In this document: piece after piece, positions 1 through 9,110 of the stretch
Layout of the letters: each line of letters begins with the position of its first letter
How positions within the stretch are numbered: position 1 is the stretch's first letter
Assembly (NCBI GenBank): GCA_963817855.1
Contig: CAWFQA010000001.1
Span: forward strand, 496,001-560,000
Direction of reading: 5' to 3'
DNA length: 64,000 nt
Origin: JAKAAZ01 sp963817855
Lineage (GTDB): Bacteria; Acidobacteriota; Terriglobia; Terriglobales; Acidobacteriaceae
Made by a program: the position numbers and the translations under genes
Notes under the pieces: model-generated
Seen by the model: the letters and a program-made list of their open reading frames with translations, nothing else
What the model was told of the DNA's origin: nothing
Databases searched by the model: none

Positions 1-735
1 ATTGCGACAACACCACAGGAGCTGGATGGTGCCGGTCTGCCGCACGCACACGAACATCCCGCTTTTCTGCGGCATCACTTTGAGGACATCGGCCAGCAAC
101 GAGAGGCCGCCAGCTTTGGCATGTGGGTGTTCCTGCTGACAGAAATCATGTTTTTTGGCGGATTGTTCTGCGCCTATCTCATCTTCCGCAACTGGTACCA
201 TCCGGCGTTCGTCGCCGGTAGCAATACGCTTGACATCACCCTGGGTACCACGAATACCGCGGTCCTGATCGGCTCCAGCTTCACTATGGCGATGGCCGTC
301 TACAGCGCAGAAATGCGGCGCAAAGGCCAGCTGATTCTTTTTCTGCTACTCACCATTGCTTTGGGCTCGGTTTTCCTTGTGATCAAAGGAGTGGAATGGC
401 ATGCAAAGTACGTGGAGCATCACGTGCCGGGGATGGATTTCTCGATTCAGGATTTCGTTCATCCCACCAATCCGAAGGCGCTTGCGCTCGCACCTGATAT
501 GGCGCAAAAAACGCAATTGTATTTTTTCCTTTATTTCGCGATGACAGGAATGCACGCGTTGCATATGGTTATCGGCGTTGGGATGCTATTTTTCCTGCTT
601 GCAAGAGCGTCGAAAGGCGCTTTCACCGAGGGCCATGTGATACCGATAGAAAATTTCGGCTTGTATTGGCACTTTGTCGATATTGTCTGGATATTTCTGT
701 TCCCATTGCTGTATCTCATCAGTCGTTACCGATAG
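1..735 (+). CDS. coxC: Cytochrome c oxidase subunit III, 5' end cut by window edge
   Basis: The reading frame is open from base 1, so the start lies outside the window; the visible part is about 244 residues. It is subunit III of a haem-copper oxidase, which sits beside the catalytic subunit I in the cytoplasmic membrane and stabilises it. Visible are the conserved opening helix with WVFLLTEIMFFGG, the helix with F(A)MTGMHALHM and the terminal helix GLYWHFVDIVWIFLFPLLYL, the usual subunit III pattern. A subunit IV gene follows 58 nt downstream in the same direction, as in aa3-type operons. The missing N-terminus should hold the first residues only, since the cytoplasmic leader rich in His and Glu is already visible. 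Confidence 0.93.
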   Translation: MATTPQELDGAGLPHAHEHPAFLRHHFEDIGQQREAASFGMWVFLLTEIMFFGGLFCAYLIFRNWYHPAFVAGSNTLDITLGTTNTAVLIGSSFTMAMAVYSAEMRRKGQLILFLLLTIALGSVFLVIKGVEWHAKYVEHHVPGMDFSIQDFVHPTNPKALALAPDMAQKTQLYFFLYFAMTGMHALHMVIGVGMLFFLLARASKGAFTEGHVIPIENFGLYWHFVDIVWIFLFPLLYLISRYR

Positions 736-793
736 CGAACGGGAGTGCAAAAGGAATTGAACCCCCAATTGCGGGAAACACGGAGCACCGAGT

Positions 794-1117
794 ATGACCG
801 AGAAGCCCAAAGAGACGCATCAGGATTCCGAGATTCACATCGTAAGGCCGCCCGTCTATATTGCTATCTTTGCCACGCTGATGGTGCTGACAGCATTGAC
901 CACCGGCATTTCGTTCATCGATCTGGGAGTCTTTAACGCTGTCATTGCGTTAGCCATAGCATGCCTGAAAGGGTCACTAGTGGTCCTGTTTTTCATGCAC
1001 ATTCACTACAGTTCGCGCCTGCTGAAACTGACAGTGGCCGCCGGACTGTTTACGTTTATGCTGCTCATCAGCCTTACCATGACGGACTACATCAGCCGCG
1101 CCTGGGGTATGTTCTAA
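794..1117 (+). CDS. Cytochrome c oxidase subunit IV family protein
   Basis: A 107-residue protein with three membrane helices after a short polar N-terminus. The second helix ends with LKGSLVVLFFMHIHYSSRL, the signature of the prokaryotic oxidase subunit IV (COX4_pro/CyoD-like) family, and the third helix is near the C-terminus. It is a small accessory subunit of the oxidase whose subunit III is encoded immediately upstream; it probably helps assembly, not catalysis. A GGAG about 9 nt before the ATG supports the start. Family assignment is firm; its role is known only from homologues. Confidence 0.88.
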   Translation: MTEKPKETHQDSEIHIVRPPVYIAIFATLMVLTALTTGISFIDLGVFNAVIALAIACLKGSLVVLFFMHIHYSSRLLKLTVAAGLFTFMLLISLTMTDYISRAWGMF

Positions 1118-1153
1118 ACGCCCGCCGCGCGCACCAGACTTCGAATTGAGTCA

Positions 1154-1567
1154 ATGAAAGATGCGGATCAACAGGTCCGGCTGCGCCGCTTCTGGGGAGC
1201 GGCCATCTTCTCGCTGGGCACGCTGTGGGGGTTCTCCAACATCATCTACTTCCCGGTCGCCGCGTTGACCAGCATTGTGGGCAGCTCCTGGCTGGAAGTT
1301 TTCATCATTCTTGCCGGCGGTCTGCTCACTTTCACCGGCTCTATCGCCGTTTTCTATCAGCGACGCATCGCATCGCGATTTCTTCTTGCAGGCGGCATCA
1401 TCCTCCTGGTCTTCGCGATCTGCGGACAATTCGTTCTCCAGCTCAGTACGCGCGGAATTCCCAACCTGCTGCTGCTTTTTCTTGCTGGCGCTGTTGCCGT
1501 ATCCCTGGGCCTGTTTGGAGCGATCACTGAACGAAAATGCTGGCCCCCTCTGCGCGATCTTCCCTGA
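1154..1567 (+). CDS. Small four-helix membrane protein of unknown function
   Basis: A 137-residue protein with a basic N-terminus followed by four hydrophobic segments, at about residues 13-35, 43-65, 74-96 and 104-124. No catalytic or ligand motif is visible. It starts 36 nt after the oxidase subunit IV stop on the same strand, so it may be the last gene of the oxidase operon, and I would look there for a role in oxidase assembly or haem handling; this is only neighbourhood inference. I do not recognise the family. Confidence 0.6.
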   Translation: MKDADQQVRLRRFWGAAIFSLGTLWGFSNIIYFPVAALTSIVGSSWLEVFIILAGGLLTFTGSIAVFYQRRIASRFLLAGGIILLVFAICGQFVLQLSTRGIPNLLLLFLAGAVAVSLGLFGAITERKCWPPLRDLP

Positions 1568-1657
1568 GCATTGTGGGACTTCCTTTCCATTTCCGCTACT
1601 CCAGAGAACCGATTAGGATGGAACGTTGGAACCTTTCTGCACGATGGAGTTTGCAAC

Positions 1658-2875
1658 ATGGCCACCAAGATCGCTGCGCGCCCGCAACTGGCGTATTTAA
1701 CTACCCAATTGGACGAGTTGAAGCAAAAAGGGACGTACTTCCATTTGCGCATCCTGGAAGACGAGCAGGAGCCGGTTTGCACCTATGACGGAAAGCGGGT
1801 CATCAACCTTGCCTCCAACAATTATCTGGGTCTGACCGCGCATCCCAAGCTGCGCGAGGCCGCGATTGAAGCCACACGAAAGTATGGAGTCGGCTCCGGC
1901 GCGGTGCGCACCATCGCCGGCACCATGCGCATCCACATGGAACTGGAAGAGAAAATCGCACGCTTCAAAAATGTCGAAGCCTGCGTCGTGTTTCAATCCG
2001 GTTTTACTGCGAATGCTGGGACGGTCTCGGCCATTCTCGGCAAAGACGACTTCATCATTTCCGACGAATTGAACCACGCCAGCATTATCGATGGTGCCCG
2101 GCTCTCTCGCGCCAAAGTAAAAGTGTTTCGTCATCGCGACACCGCGCATGCAGAAGAATTGCTGCAGGAGGTTCAAACGGAGCCCGGCCACAAGCTGCTA
2201 ATCACCGACGGCGTATTTTCCATGGATGGCGACATCGGCCCGGTCGACAAACTGTGCAACCTCGCCGACGAGTACGGCGCGATCATGATGGTCGACGATG
2301 CACATGCTTCCGGGGTCCTGGGCCGTAATGGTCGCGGCAGTGTGGATCACTTTCATTGTCACGGACGAGTCGATGTCCAGGTGGGAACGCTATCCAAAGC
2401 AATCGGCGCACTGGGCGGATATGTTTGCGGTTCGCGCGATCTGATCGATTACTTGTATCACCGGGCGCGGCCGTTTCTATTTTCTACGTCGCATCCGCCT
2501 TCGGTGGCTGCCACCTGCATCGCCGCATTCGACATTCTGGAGAACGAGCCGGAGAGGATCGAGCGCTTGTGGGACAACACCCGTTACTTCAAAAAGCAAT
2601 TGGCAGCTGCCGGCTTCAATATTGGTGGCGTCAATACCCCAGCCAGCGAGACGCCAATCACCCCGATTATTCTGGGCGAAGGTCGAGTTGCGATGGAATT
2701 TTCCCGCAAGCTATTCGATGCTGGTGTAATGGCGACCGGAATCGCGTTTCCAACTGTGCCGGAAGGGAAGGCGCGCATTCGCACCATCATGACCAGCGAG
2801 CACACACGCGCCCAGCTGGATCAGGCGCTGGAGACGATGACTCGTGTCGGCAAACAGATGGAAATTTTGAAATAA
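1658..2875 (+). CDS. kbl: Glycine C-acetyltransferase / AKB ligase (8-amino-7-oxononanoate synthase family)
   Basis: A PLP-dependent alpha-oxoamine synthase of 405 residues, normal for the family. It should join glycine (or alanine, if BioF-like) to an acyl-CoA; with threonine dehydrogenase the Kbl reaction completes threonine breakdown. Visible landmarks are SNNYLGL near the N-terminus, the DELNHASIIDG stretch, the cofactor-binding VDDAHASGVLG and the Schiff-base lysine in GTLSKAIGALGG. The frame is open further upstream to a TTG at 1571, but the ATG at 1658 has a TGGAG ribosome site 8 nt before it and matches the family N-terminus. No other biotin or threonine gene is nearby, so Kbl versus BioF cannot be settled by context; the sequence looks closer to Kbl. 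Confidence 0.88.
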   Translation: MATKIAARPQLAYLTTQLDELKQKGTYFHLRILEDEQEPVCTYDGKRVINLASNNYLGLTAHPKLREAAIEATRKYGVGSGAVRTIAGTMRIHMELEEKIARFKNVEACVVFQSGFTANAGTVSAILGKDDFIISDELNHASIIDGARLSRAKVKVFRHRDTAHAEELLQEVQTEPGHKLLITDGVFSMDGDIGPVDKLCNLADEYGAIMMVDDAHASGVLGRNGRGSVDHFHCHGRVDVQVGTLSKAIGALGGYVCGSRDLIDYLYHRARPFLFSTSHPPSVAATCIAAFDILENEPERIERLWDNTRYFKKQLAAAGFNIGGVNTPASETPITPIILGEGRVAMEFSRKLFDAGVMATGIAFPTVPEGKARIRTIMTSEHTRAQLDQALETMTRVGKQMEILK

Positions 2876-2889
2876 AGGTTTCCAATAAT

Positions 2890-2915
2890 CCCAGGTTTCA
2901 AGGTCGAGACCTGGG
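2890..2915. terminator. Inverted repeat between convergent genes
   Basis: A 7-bp perfect stem (CCCAGGT at 2890-2896 pairing with ACCTGGG at 2909-2915) with a 12-nt loop lies between the convergent kbl-like gene and the TonB receptor gene. No strong T-run follows on either strand, so it may be a weak bidirectional terminator or only a 3' end stabiliser. Confidence 0.4.
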
Positions 2916-2933
2916 CGCACAGACCTCTTTCGA

Positions 2934-5900
2934 TCACCACAGCAACTTCAATGCGAATTGAATCTGGCGCGATGTCGTCGAAGTGCTGGTGATCACGCCT
3001 GCGGTGGGCGATACCCCAGACGGAGTAAACACCACTGTATTCGGCGTGTTGAAATTCGCGCGGTTCAGCACGTTGAATAGCTCCGCTCGAAACTGCGTCG
3101 ATACTCGCCCGTGAATCGGGGTATTTTTCAGGAACGACAAATCCCACGTCGCGAGTCCAGGTCCGGTCAATGTGTCTCGTCCAAGGTTTCCGTAGAAGCC
3201 ACTTCGATTCGGAGGCGCCAGGAATGCGTCGGGACTGAACCATTTTTTTGGAGAACCAAGGATCACCGGCCCCGAGAACAGCGGATTGATGAACGGACGC
3301 ACCGGGTTCTTTGTGTCTCCATTGTTCGATGGGTTGTAGCTCAACTCCGGCGTGAATGGGAAGCCAGACTGCAAGGTCACGATCGAGTTCGCGGTCCACC
3401 CGCCAACGAGGACGTTTTGAATTCCTGAAGCGTGTCTCAAGTACCGCTTGCCATACCCGAAAGGAAGATCGTACGTTGCGCTGATGACCCCGATGTTTCG
3501 CACATCATACGTCGCAGGACCATAATCGGCCCGCAGATCGAATGGGTTCGACACCAGCCCAGGAGCATTGCCGGCCGCTGTGGCATTCAAAGAATCGCCA
3601 TCATCCAGTGCCTTCGACCACGTGTAGACACCGCGCAGTGCAAGCCCGTTGCTGTATCGATGGGTTAAATCCACCTGCAGCGCGTTATAGGAACTGGACC
3701 CCACCGCAAACCACGCCCACGCCGCTCCCAACGCCGGGTTCGCCAGCGGCGTTCCAGCAGGAATGTAGTACGACCCTGCTGGAATGGTTGCGCCCGCCAG
3801 CGGCACGGGAAAGCTGGCGGGATAATTCATCGGGCAGGGCGAACCCGGACACACCGTCGGTGTCGGCTCATTGTCGTCCAGGCTCACGATCTCGTGATAC
3901 CCGTGCGATCCAACATAGCCCAATCGCAAAACTGTGTTCGCAGAGAGTTCCTGTTCAATCCCCAGGCTGTAGGAGATTAATGTCGGCGTCTTCATGTCGG
4001 GCTGCACACCAGCCGGCAACACTTTCGCCTTTGCCGGCACCGGGGATGTCGGCAAAGGCAGCTCGGACACTGGAAGCTCTGAAATGCCATAGGTCGGGTT
4101 GAACGGTGCGTTCTGGTCCATCCGATATCCCAGCGCGTCTTGCAGATCGTTGTACATTCCGAATCCGGCTCGCAAAACAGTTCCGTAGCCCAACGGCGTC
4201 CATGCCACGCCAATTCGCGGCTGCGGCAGAAATTTCGCGTTGTTTACGGTGAAAGCGGAATCCGCAATTCTCGGCTGGGTTTGAATGACATTATTTACGA
4301 ATACGAAGTTGGCGGCGCGGCCGTGAGCCTCATTCCAGCCACTTGTAAACTCATCGCGAAATCCCAGCGACAGCGTCAACTTTGGTGTCACCCGAATCAC
4401 ATCCTGCGCGTACAGCGCACCTAGCCAGGAGCGCCAGTTCATTTCAGTCGGCGTCGGATCGTACACGAATGTTCCGACAGTTCCAGTCAGGAATTGCTGC
4501 AATCCTGTAAACGTGGCCTGGCCGAACTGGCTCAATGCCAGTTCCTCATTGGATTGAAGCCTCTGGAACCATCCGCCAAAAGTGAATTGATGTTGTCCTT
4601 TGGTCCAGGTGATGTGGTCCTCGTAGGTGAACAGATTCCGCGTTATATGCAGGTTGCTTCCGTTGTTGCTCCCTGCCAGACTCACCTGCGCCGAGGGATT
4701 CGACGCTGCGCTGCCGCCCACCACAACGGCGCCGACCGGGTGATCATCGACAAATCCTGGCAGATCCGCTGCCGGAGTGCCTGGCGAGGGTTCGCCGGTA
4801 AAGAAATAGCTGGCGCGGGTAAAGCCTGCCCGAGCGGTGTTGAGCAGCGTCGGCGTAAAGACGTGAATCTCTTCGAGGCTCAGGACTTGCTCGCGCAATC
4901 CTTCCAGGTCCGTGCTGTATAGATTAGTGCTGGTAGGGGTGACGTCAGCGCTGTCGTCAATCGTATAGACCAAACTGAATGTGTCGGCCTGGGAAAAAGT
5001 CCGATCGAAGCGAACCGTGCCAAAGTCGTCTCGGAGGGTTTGCAGCGGATTGTTATAGGCCACGGCGATACCACCGTACTCGGGAGCATTCGGGGTCGGC
5101 GTCGGCCATAGCGCAAACAGAGGTGCCACTCCTGGGCCAACCCCGACGTCGACCAATCCAGAAGGAGGGCACGGATTCGGAGCAGGCGTAACCAGCTTGC
5201 ACGGCAACAATCCCTGGCGCGCATTTGCGTCTGGAACCAGGTCCACTCCGGTTTGGTGCAGGTGTTGGCGCAGCCCTTCATAATTGCCGAAAAGAAATGT
5301 CTTGTTTCTCTGGACTGGTCCTCCCAGCGCCCCTCCAAACTGGTTGCGTTGGAAGGGCGGAGCCGATCCTTGATCGAAATAGTTGGGCGCATCGAAAGCG
5401 TTGTTCCGCAGAAATTCGTACACGCTTCCATGCACCTGGTTCGAACCCGAGCGGGTGACGATCAGGACCTGGGCTCCTGGTCTCTTGCCATATTCCGCAC
5501 CGTAGGAGTCGCGCAGCACGTTAAATTCGCGCACAGCGTCCACACCTAGCAGCTCCTGGCTCACTCCTCCGGGCTGCATGTTGTTCTCCGCGGCGCCGGA
5601 AAATTCCACGCCATTCAGCAAGAAAAGATTTTGCTGCGGTCGATTGCCGGAAACCGCAAAGTTATTGCCGACGGTGGAATTGGATACACCGACGCTGCCC
5701 GTTTTTACCGATGTGAAATTGACAATGCCAGGATTCAGCGTAAGCAACTCGTCATAACTGCGGCCATTCAGCGGCAGATTCTGGATCTGGCGCTCGCCCA
5801 CCAATCCGGAAATATCTCCCGTGTTGCCATTCACCAGCGGAGCATCCGCGTGAACCACGACCTGCTGATTCACGTTACCTACCCGCAATTGAATATTGAC

Positions 5901-6257
5901 GGCTGCCGCCTGGTTCACCGCCAGATGGATGCCGGCTCGAATCGCTTCGGCAAATCCAGATTTCTTGACGCTGATCTCATACTCTCCGACGGCCAAAGAC
6001 GGGATCTGATAGCGACCACTCACATCCGTAGCGTCACTGCGCACCGCCTCTGTGTTGACATTTCGCACACTGACCATTGCAGAAGGTACAGCTGCGCCCG
6101 ACGGGTCGGTGATCGTCCCGGAGAGAGATGCCGTCACTTGTGCACGACCGGAAGTCGTACAAAACACCACCAGGATCAGCAGGCCGAAGGCTCGAACCAT
6201 CCAACTCTCAACACAACCGGATTTTTCAAGCGCGACGATCGACGAGACAGGCTCCAT
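2934..6257 (-). CDS. TonB-dependent receptor with carboxypeptidase-regulatory-like N-terminal domain
   Basis: An outer-membrane protein of 1107 residues. A signal peptide covers about residues 1-39, ending with GRAQ. Residues 40-125 form a carboxypeptidase-regulatory-like beta-sandwich (SGTITDPSGAAVPSAMVSVRN). The plug follows (LPLNGRSYDELLTLNPG, then the RDSYGAEYGKRPGAQV segment), then a very large beta-barrel ending in FALKLLW, whose terminal aromatic fits outer-membrane insertion. This Oar-like architecture is strongly expanded in Acidobacteria and is usually linked to uptake of oligosaccharides or other large molecules; the substrate cannot be told. The ATG at 6257 has AAGGAG just upstream, and an extended -10 promoter lies about 100 nt before it. 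It is transcribed alone. Confidence 0.9.
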   Translation of the reverse strand: MEPVSSIVALEKSGCVESWMVRAFGLLILVVFCTTSGRAQVTASLSGTITDPSGAAVPSAMVSVRNVNTEAVRSDATDVSGRYQIPSLAVGEYEISVKKSGFAEAIRAGIHLAVNQAAAVNIQLRVGNVNQQVVVHADAPLVNGNTGDISGLVGERQIQNLPLNGRSYDELLTLNPGIVNFTSVKTGSVGVSNSTVGNNFAVSGNRPQQNLFLLNGVEFSGAAENNMQPGGVSQELLGVDAVREFNVLRDSYGAEYGKRPGAQVLIVTRSGSNQVHGSVYEFLRNNAFDAPNYFDQGSAPPFQRNQFGGALGGPVQRNKTFLFGNYEGLRQHLHQTGVDLVPDANARQGLLPCKLVTPAPNPCPPSGLVDVGVGPGVAPLFALWPTPTPNAPEYGGIAVAYNNPLQTLRDDFGTVRFDRTFSQADTFSLVYTIDDSADVTPTSTNLYSTDLEGLREQVLSLEEIHVFTPTLLNTARAGFTRASYFFTGEPSPGTPAADLPGFVDDHPVGAVVVGGSAASNPSAQVSLAGSNNGSNLHITRNLFTYEDHITWTKGQHQFTFGGWFQRLQSNEELALSQFGQATFTGLQQFLTGTVGTFVYDPTPTEMNWRSWLGALYAQDVIRVTPKLTLSLGFRDEFTSGWNEAHGRAANFVFVNNVIQTQPRIADSAFTVNNAKFLPQPRIGVAWTPLGYGTVLRAGFGMYNDLQDALGYRMDQNAPFNPTYGISELPVSELPLPTSPVPAKAKVLPAGVQPDMKTPTLISYSLGIEQELSANTVLRLGYVGSHGYHEIVSLDDNEPTPTVCPGSPCPMNYPASFPVPLAGATIPAGSYYIPAGTPLANPALGAAWAWFAVGSSSYNALQVDLTHRYSNGLALRGVYTWSKALDDGDSLNATAAGNAPGLVSNPFDLRADYGPATYDVRNIGVISATYDLPFGYGKRYLRHASGIQNVLVGGWTANSIVTLQSGFPFTPELSYNPSNNGDTKNPVRPFINPLFSGPVILGSPKKWFSPDAFLAPPNRSGFYGNLGRDTLTGPGLATWDLSFLKNTPIHGRVSTQFRAELFNVLNRANFNTPNTVVFTPSGVSPTAGVITSTSTTSRQIQFALKLLW

Positions 6258-6357
6258 GACAGTTCTCCTTTGGCGGGTAAGGGGGGAAGCGACATGTGAT
6301 GGAATTCAGGCGGCGTTCAATTGGTAGCGAGAATATACGATTTAATATGCCAAATAA

Positions 6358-6366
6358 ATTATAGCA
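6358..6366 (-). promoter_or_regulatory. Extended -10 promoter for the TonB receptor gene
   Basis: On the minus strand the bases read TGCTATAAT, a perfect TATAAT -10 with an upstream TG. It lies in an AT-rich patch about 100 nt before the receptor start codon. The -35 region 17 nt further upstream is weak, which is common for extended -10 promoters. Confidence 0.5.
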
Positions 6367-6536
6367 ATACGATATAGGACGAGAGTGCCGATTCATGAGG
6401 CCGTCGCGCATCCAATCGCGATGGGAAAAACATGGGGCGGTGAAATGTCGACGGCGTGGCGACGAAAGAATTGTCGACGGGTGGCCGGATCATCGTATGG
6501 AAGTTTGGAACTGGATACGAGTGGTTCTGGCGCGGT

Positions 6537-7880
6537 TTAGCGGCGCCTTGAGGGAGCATCGTTCCGCGCATCATGAACGACGCGGCCTTCGCTGATCGTC
6601 ATCTGGATGCGGCCCGGCAACTTCGATCCATCAAACGGAGAATTTCTCGACTTCGATTTCGATTCGCTCACGTGAAATTGCCAGTCGTCGTTGGGCCGGA
6701 ACAGAACGATATCCGCGAACGAACCCACGGCAAGGGATCCGCGATCTTTCAAGCGCAATACCTGTGCCGGCTGGCTGCTTAGCAGCGCCAATACTCGCAT
6801 CAGCGGCATGCGATGCTGCCGGTGCAGCACCAGCAAAGACAGCCCCAGCGCCGTCTCGAGCCCAATAATGCCGTTCGGTGCGCGCTCGAATTCCTGTTCC
6901 TTTTCATGCAGCGCGTGCGGAGCATGGTCAGTGGCGATCGCATCCACGGTTCCGTCCAGAATGCCACGGATCAATGCCGTGCGATCTTCTTCGCTGCGCA
7001 GGGGCGGATTCATTTTCGCATCGGTGTTGTAGTCGCCGATGGCCGCTTGCGTTAGGGCGAAATGATGCGGCGCGACTTCGCAGGTGACGTGCAGCCCGCT
7101 GCGTTTCGCGCGGCGAACGGCCTCCAGCGCTTTTGCCGTGGAGAGATGTGCCACATGCAGATGCGCGCGGCTGGAAGTCTCGCTTTTGCGAAGCCGCGAC
7201 AGCAACTCTATGTCGCGCTCCACAATGCTGCTCTCAGCATCGACCGACATACCCCGTAATCCCAACCGAAATGAGAGCGCGCCCGCGTTCATGCTTGCTC
7301 CCTGCGTGATCCGCGTGTCTTCGGCATGCTGGATGACCGGCAATCCGACGCGCGCGGCCTGCGCCAGGGACTCGAACATAATGTTGTCTTCTAGGATCGG
7401 CTTCCCATCATCAGAGACCGCGACCGCACCGGCGGCCTGCAACGCCTTGTAATCCGCCACGGCTTCGCCTCGGCTTCCTAGCGTGGCCGCTGCAATGGGA
7501 AATACCCGCACCACAGCCTTGCGATCCGCCGCCTGCATCCAGCGTGTGGTCTCCGGCGAATCGTTCACCGGCGATGTATTCGGCATCGCGCACACGCTGG
7601 TAAACCCGCCGGCGGCCGCGGCTTGTGTTCCGCTTGCAATGGTTTCTTTATAGGCTTGGCCGGGCTCACGCAGATGCACGTGGATGTCGACCAGGCCCGG
7701 TGCAATCACCATGCCGCTCGCGTTCACGATGCTCGCCTTTTCTGTCTTCGCCAATGCCGTCAGCTTGCCGGGCATTTCCACCGCGGCGACGCGTCCGTCG
7801 CGCACATACAGGTCTCGTCTTCCATCCGTTCCCGTCGAAGGATCGACGAGGTGGCCGCCCTGAATCAACATTGCTGTCAT
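6537..7880 (-). CDS. pyrC: Dihydroorotase
   Basis: A 447-residue amidohydrolase that closes N-carbamoyl-L-aspartate to dihydroorotate, the third step of pyrimidine synthesis. The zinc-binding DIHVHLREPG motif is at about residues 65-74, the later metal histidines appear in IQHAED and HVAHLS, and the catalytic Asp is in ATDHAPH. The length and motif order match type I dihydroorotases, such as the PyrC partners of PyrB in Gram-positives and Acidobacteria. Its ATG overlaps the TGA of pyrB in an ATGA junction, so the two are translationally coupled. The last 25 residues are polar and basic and are probably a tail without catalytic role. Confidence 0.93.
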   Translation of the reverse strand: MTAMLIQGGHLVDPSTGTDGRRDLYVRDGRVAAVEMPGKLTALAKTEKASIVNASGMVIAPGLVDIHVHLREPGQAYKETIASGTQAAAAGGFTSVCAMPNTSPVNDSPETTRWMQAADRKAVVRVFPIAAATLGSRGEAVADYKALQAAGAVAVSDDGKPILEDNIMFESLAQAARVGLPVIQHAEDTRITQGASMNAGALSFRLGLRGMSVDAESSIVERDIELLSRLRKSETSSRAHLHVAHLSTAKALEAVRRAKRSGLHVTCEVAPHHFALTQAAIGDYNTDAKMNPPLRSEEDRTALIRGILDGTVDAIATDHAPHALHEKEQEFERAPNGIIGLETALGLSLLVLHRQHRMPLMRVLALLSSQPAQVLRLKDRGSLAVGSFADIVLFRPNDDWQFHVSESKSKSRNSPFDGSKLPGRIQMTISEGRVVHDARNDAPSRRR

Positions 7881-9103
7881 CGATTCCTACTCGATTCGTC
7901 TTTTCTTTTGGGATGTGCATCCAGTGCGCGCGCCAGCAGCGCCATGCGAATGATTGAGCCGTGGTACACCTGTTCCGCAATCACGGAGCTCGGCCCGTCC
8001 GTGATTTCGCTGGTGATTTCCAGTCCGCGAATCACAGGACCTGGATGAAGAACGATCGCTTCCGGCGCCAGTGCCGTCAGGCGCTGCTTATGTAACTGAT
8101 ACTGTTCTATATAGTCTTCCAAATCGATTTCCAGGCCGGCCAGCCGCTCTTTTTGAATGCGCAGCATCATCACCACATTGGACTGCTGCAGCGCGCGATC
8201 AAAATTCCGTTCGATCTCCACTCCCAGTCCAATGCCGGCCGCGTATTCCGGCAACAGGCTTTCTGGTCCGCAGAAAATGACTCGCGCACCCAGCCGGGGC
8301 AGCAGCAACGCATTGGAGCGGGCTACACGGCTGTGCAGAATGTCGCCCACGATCGTGACCGTTACTCCCTGCAATGTACGTTCGTGGATCGTGTGATTTC
8401 GTTTGCCCGCCACTCGCGCGCTCTTCGGTAAGTGAGCCAGAATGGTTCGCAAATCCAGCAGCGCTTGCGACGGATGTTCGTGGCTGCCGTCGCCTGCGTT
8501 CAGAACCGGTAAGCCTGTAAAGTGTGCCAGCACGTAGGGCGCGCCAGAATTTGGATGCCGCAGAATAATGCATTCCGCGCCCAGCGAACGCAGCGTGATT
8601 CCCGTGTCCTTGAGCGATTCACCTTTCTCAATGCTGGAAGATAGCGAACTCACCAAAGTCGTGTCGGCGCCTAGAGATTTTGCTGCCAGTTCAAATGATG
8701 TCCGGGTGCGCGTGCTCGATTCGTAAAACAGCAGCGCCACGCGACGCTTGGTATAGCGTTGCGCACGGCGCGATGTCGGCATCGCTTCCAATTCCGCCGC
8801 CTCCGTCAGAATGCGATCGATATCTTCCAGCGTGAAATGTGTAACGGAGATGGACGAACCTGGGTGAACATACCCCATCGGCGCTGAAGAATGGAATTCT
8901 GGAGTCGTGATTCGCGGCCCGATGCTGGGAGAAATCTCAAGCGCAACTAGGGGGCATTTGGAAGAAGAATGGCTGTTGCCCACTCCGTTGCCAGCGGTTT
9001 TGGCTGTGGGCGCTTTCGTTTTCGCTTTGTGGATCGCCGTCTTCCGTTTGGTTGGCATACTTCCGTTCAAGATCATCCGACTGCCATGGCGAAAAGTGGC
9101 CAT
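7877..9103 (-). CDS. pyrB: Aspartate carbamoyltransferase catalytic subunit
   Basis: It joins carbamoyl phosphate and aspartate to carbamoyl-aspartate, the committed pyrimidine step. The carbamoyl-phosphate loop YESSTRTRTSFE, the substrate motif HEHPSQALLD and the C-terminal HPGPVIRG are all present. The frame opens 7 nt after the pyrR stop and gives 408 residues, but the enzyme normally has about 310. The first 75 residues are Lys/Ala/Thr-rich and unlike the family, so translation may start at the internal ATG at 8878 (MGYVHPG..., 333 residues), which lacks a good ribosome site. It is the middle gene of pyrR-pyrB-pyrC. No pyrI regulatory chain is nearby, so control is expected through PyrR. 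Confidence 0.9.
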   Translation of the reverse strand: MATFRHGSRMILNGSMPTKRKTAIHKAKTKAPTAKTAGNGVGNSHSSSKCPLVALEISPSIGPRITTPEFHSSAPMGYVHPGSSISVTHFTLEDIDRILTEAAELEAMPTSRRAQRYTKRRVALLFYESSTRTRTSFELAAKSLGADTTLVSSLSSSIEKGESLKDTGITLRSLGAECIILRHPNSGAPYVLAHFTGLPVLNAGDGSHEHPSQALLDLRTILAHLPKSARVAGKRNHTIHERTLQGVTVTIVGDILHSRVARSNALLLPRLGARVIFCGPESLLPEYAAGIGLGVEIERNFDRALQQSNVVMMLRIQKERLAGLEIDLEDYIEQYQLHKQRLTALAPEAIVLHPGPVIRGLEITSEITDGPSSVIAEQVYHGSIIRMALLARALDAHPKRKDESSRNR

Positions 9104-9110
9104 GCAGAGC

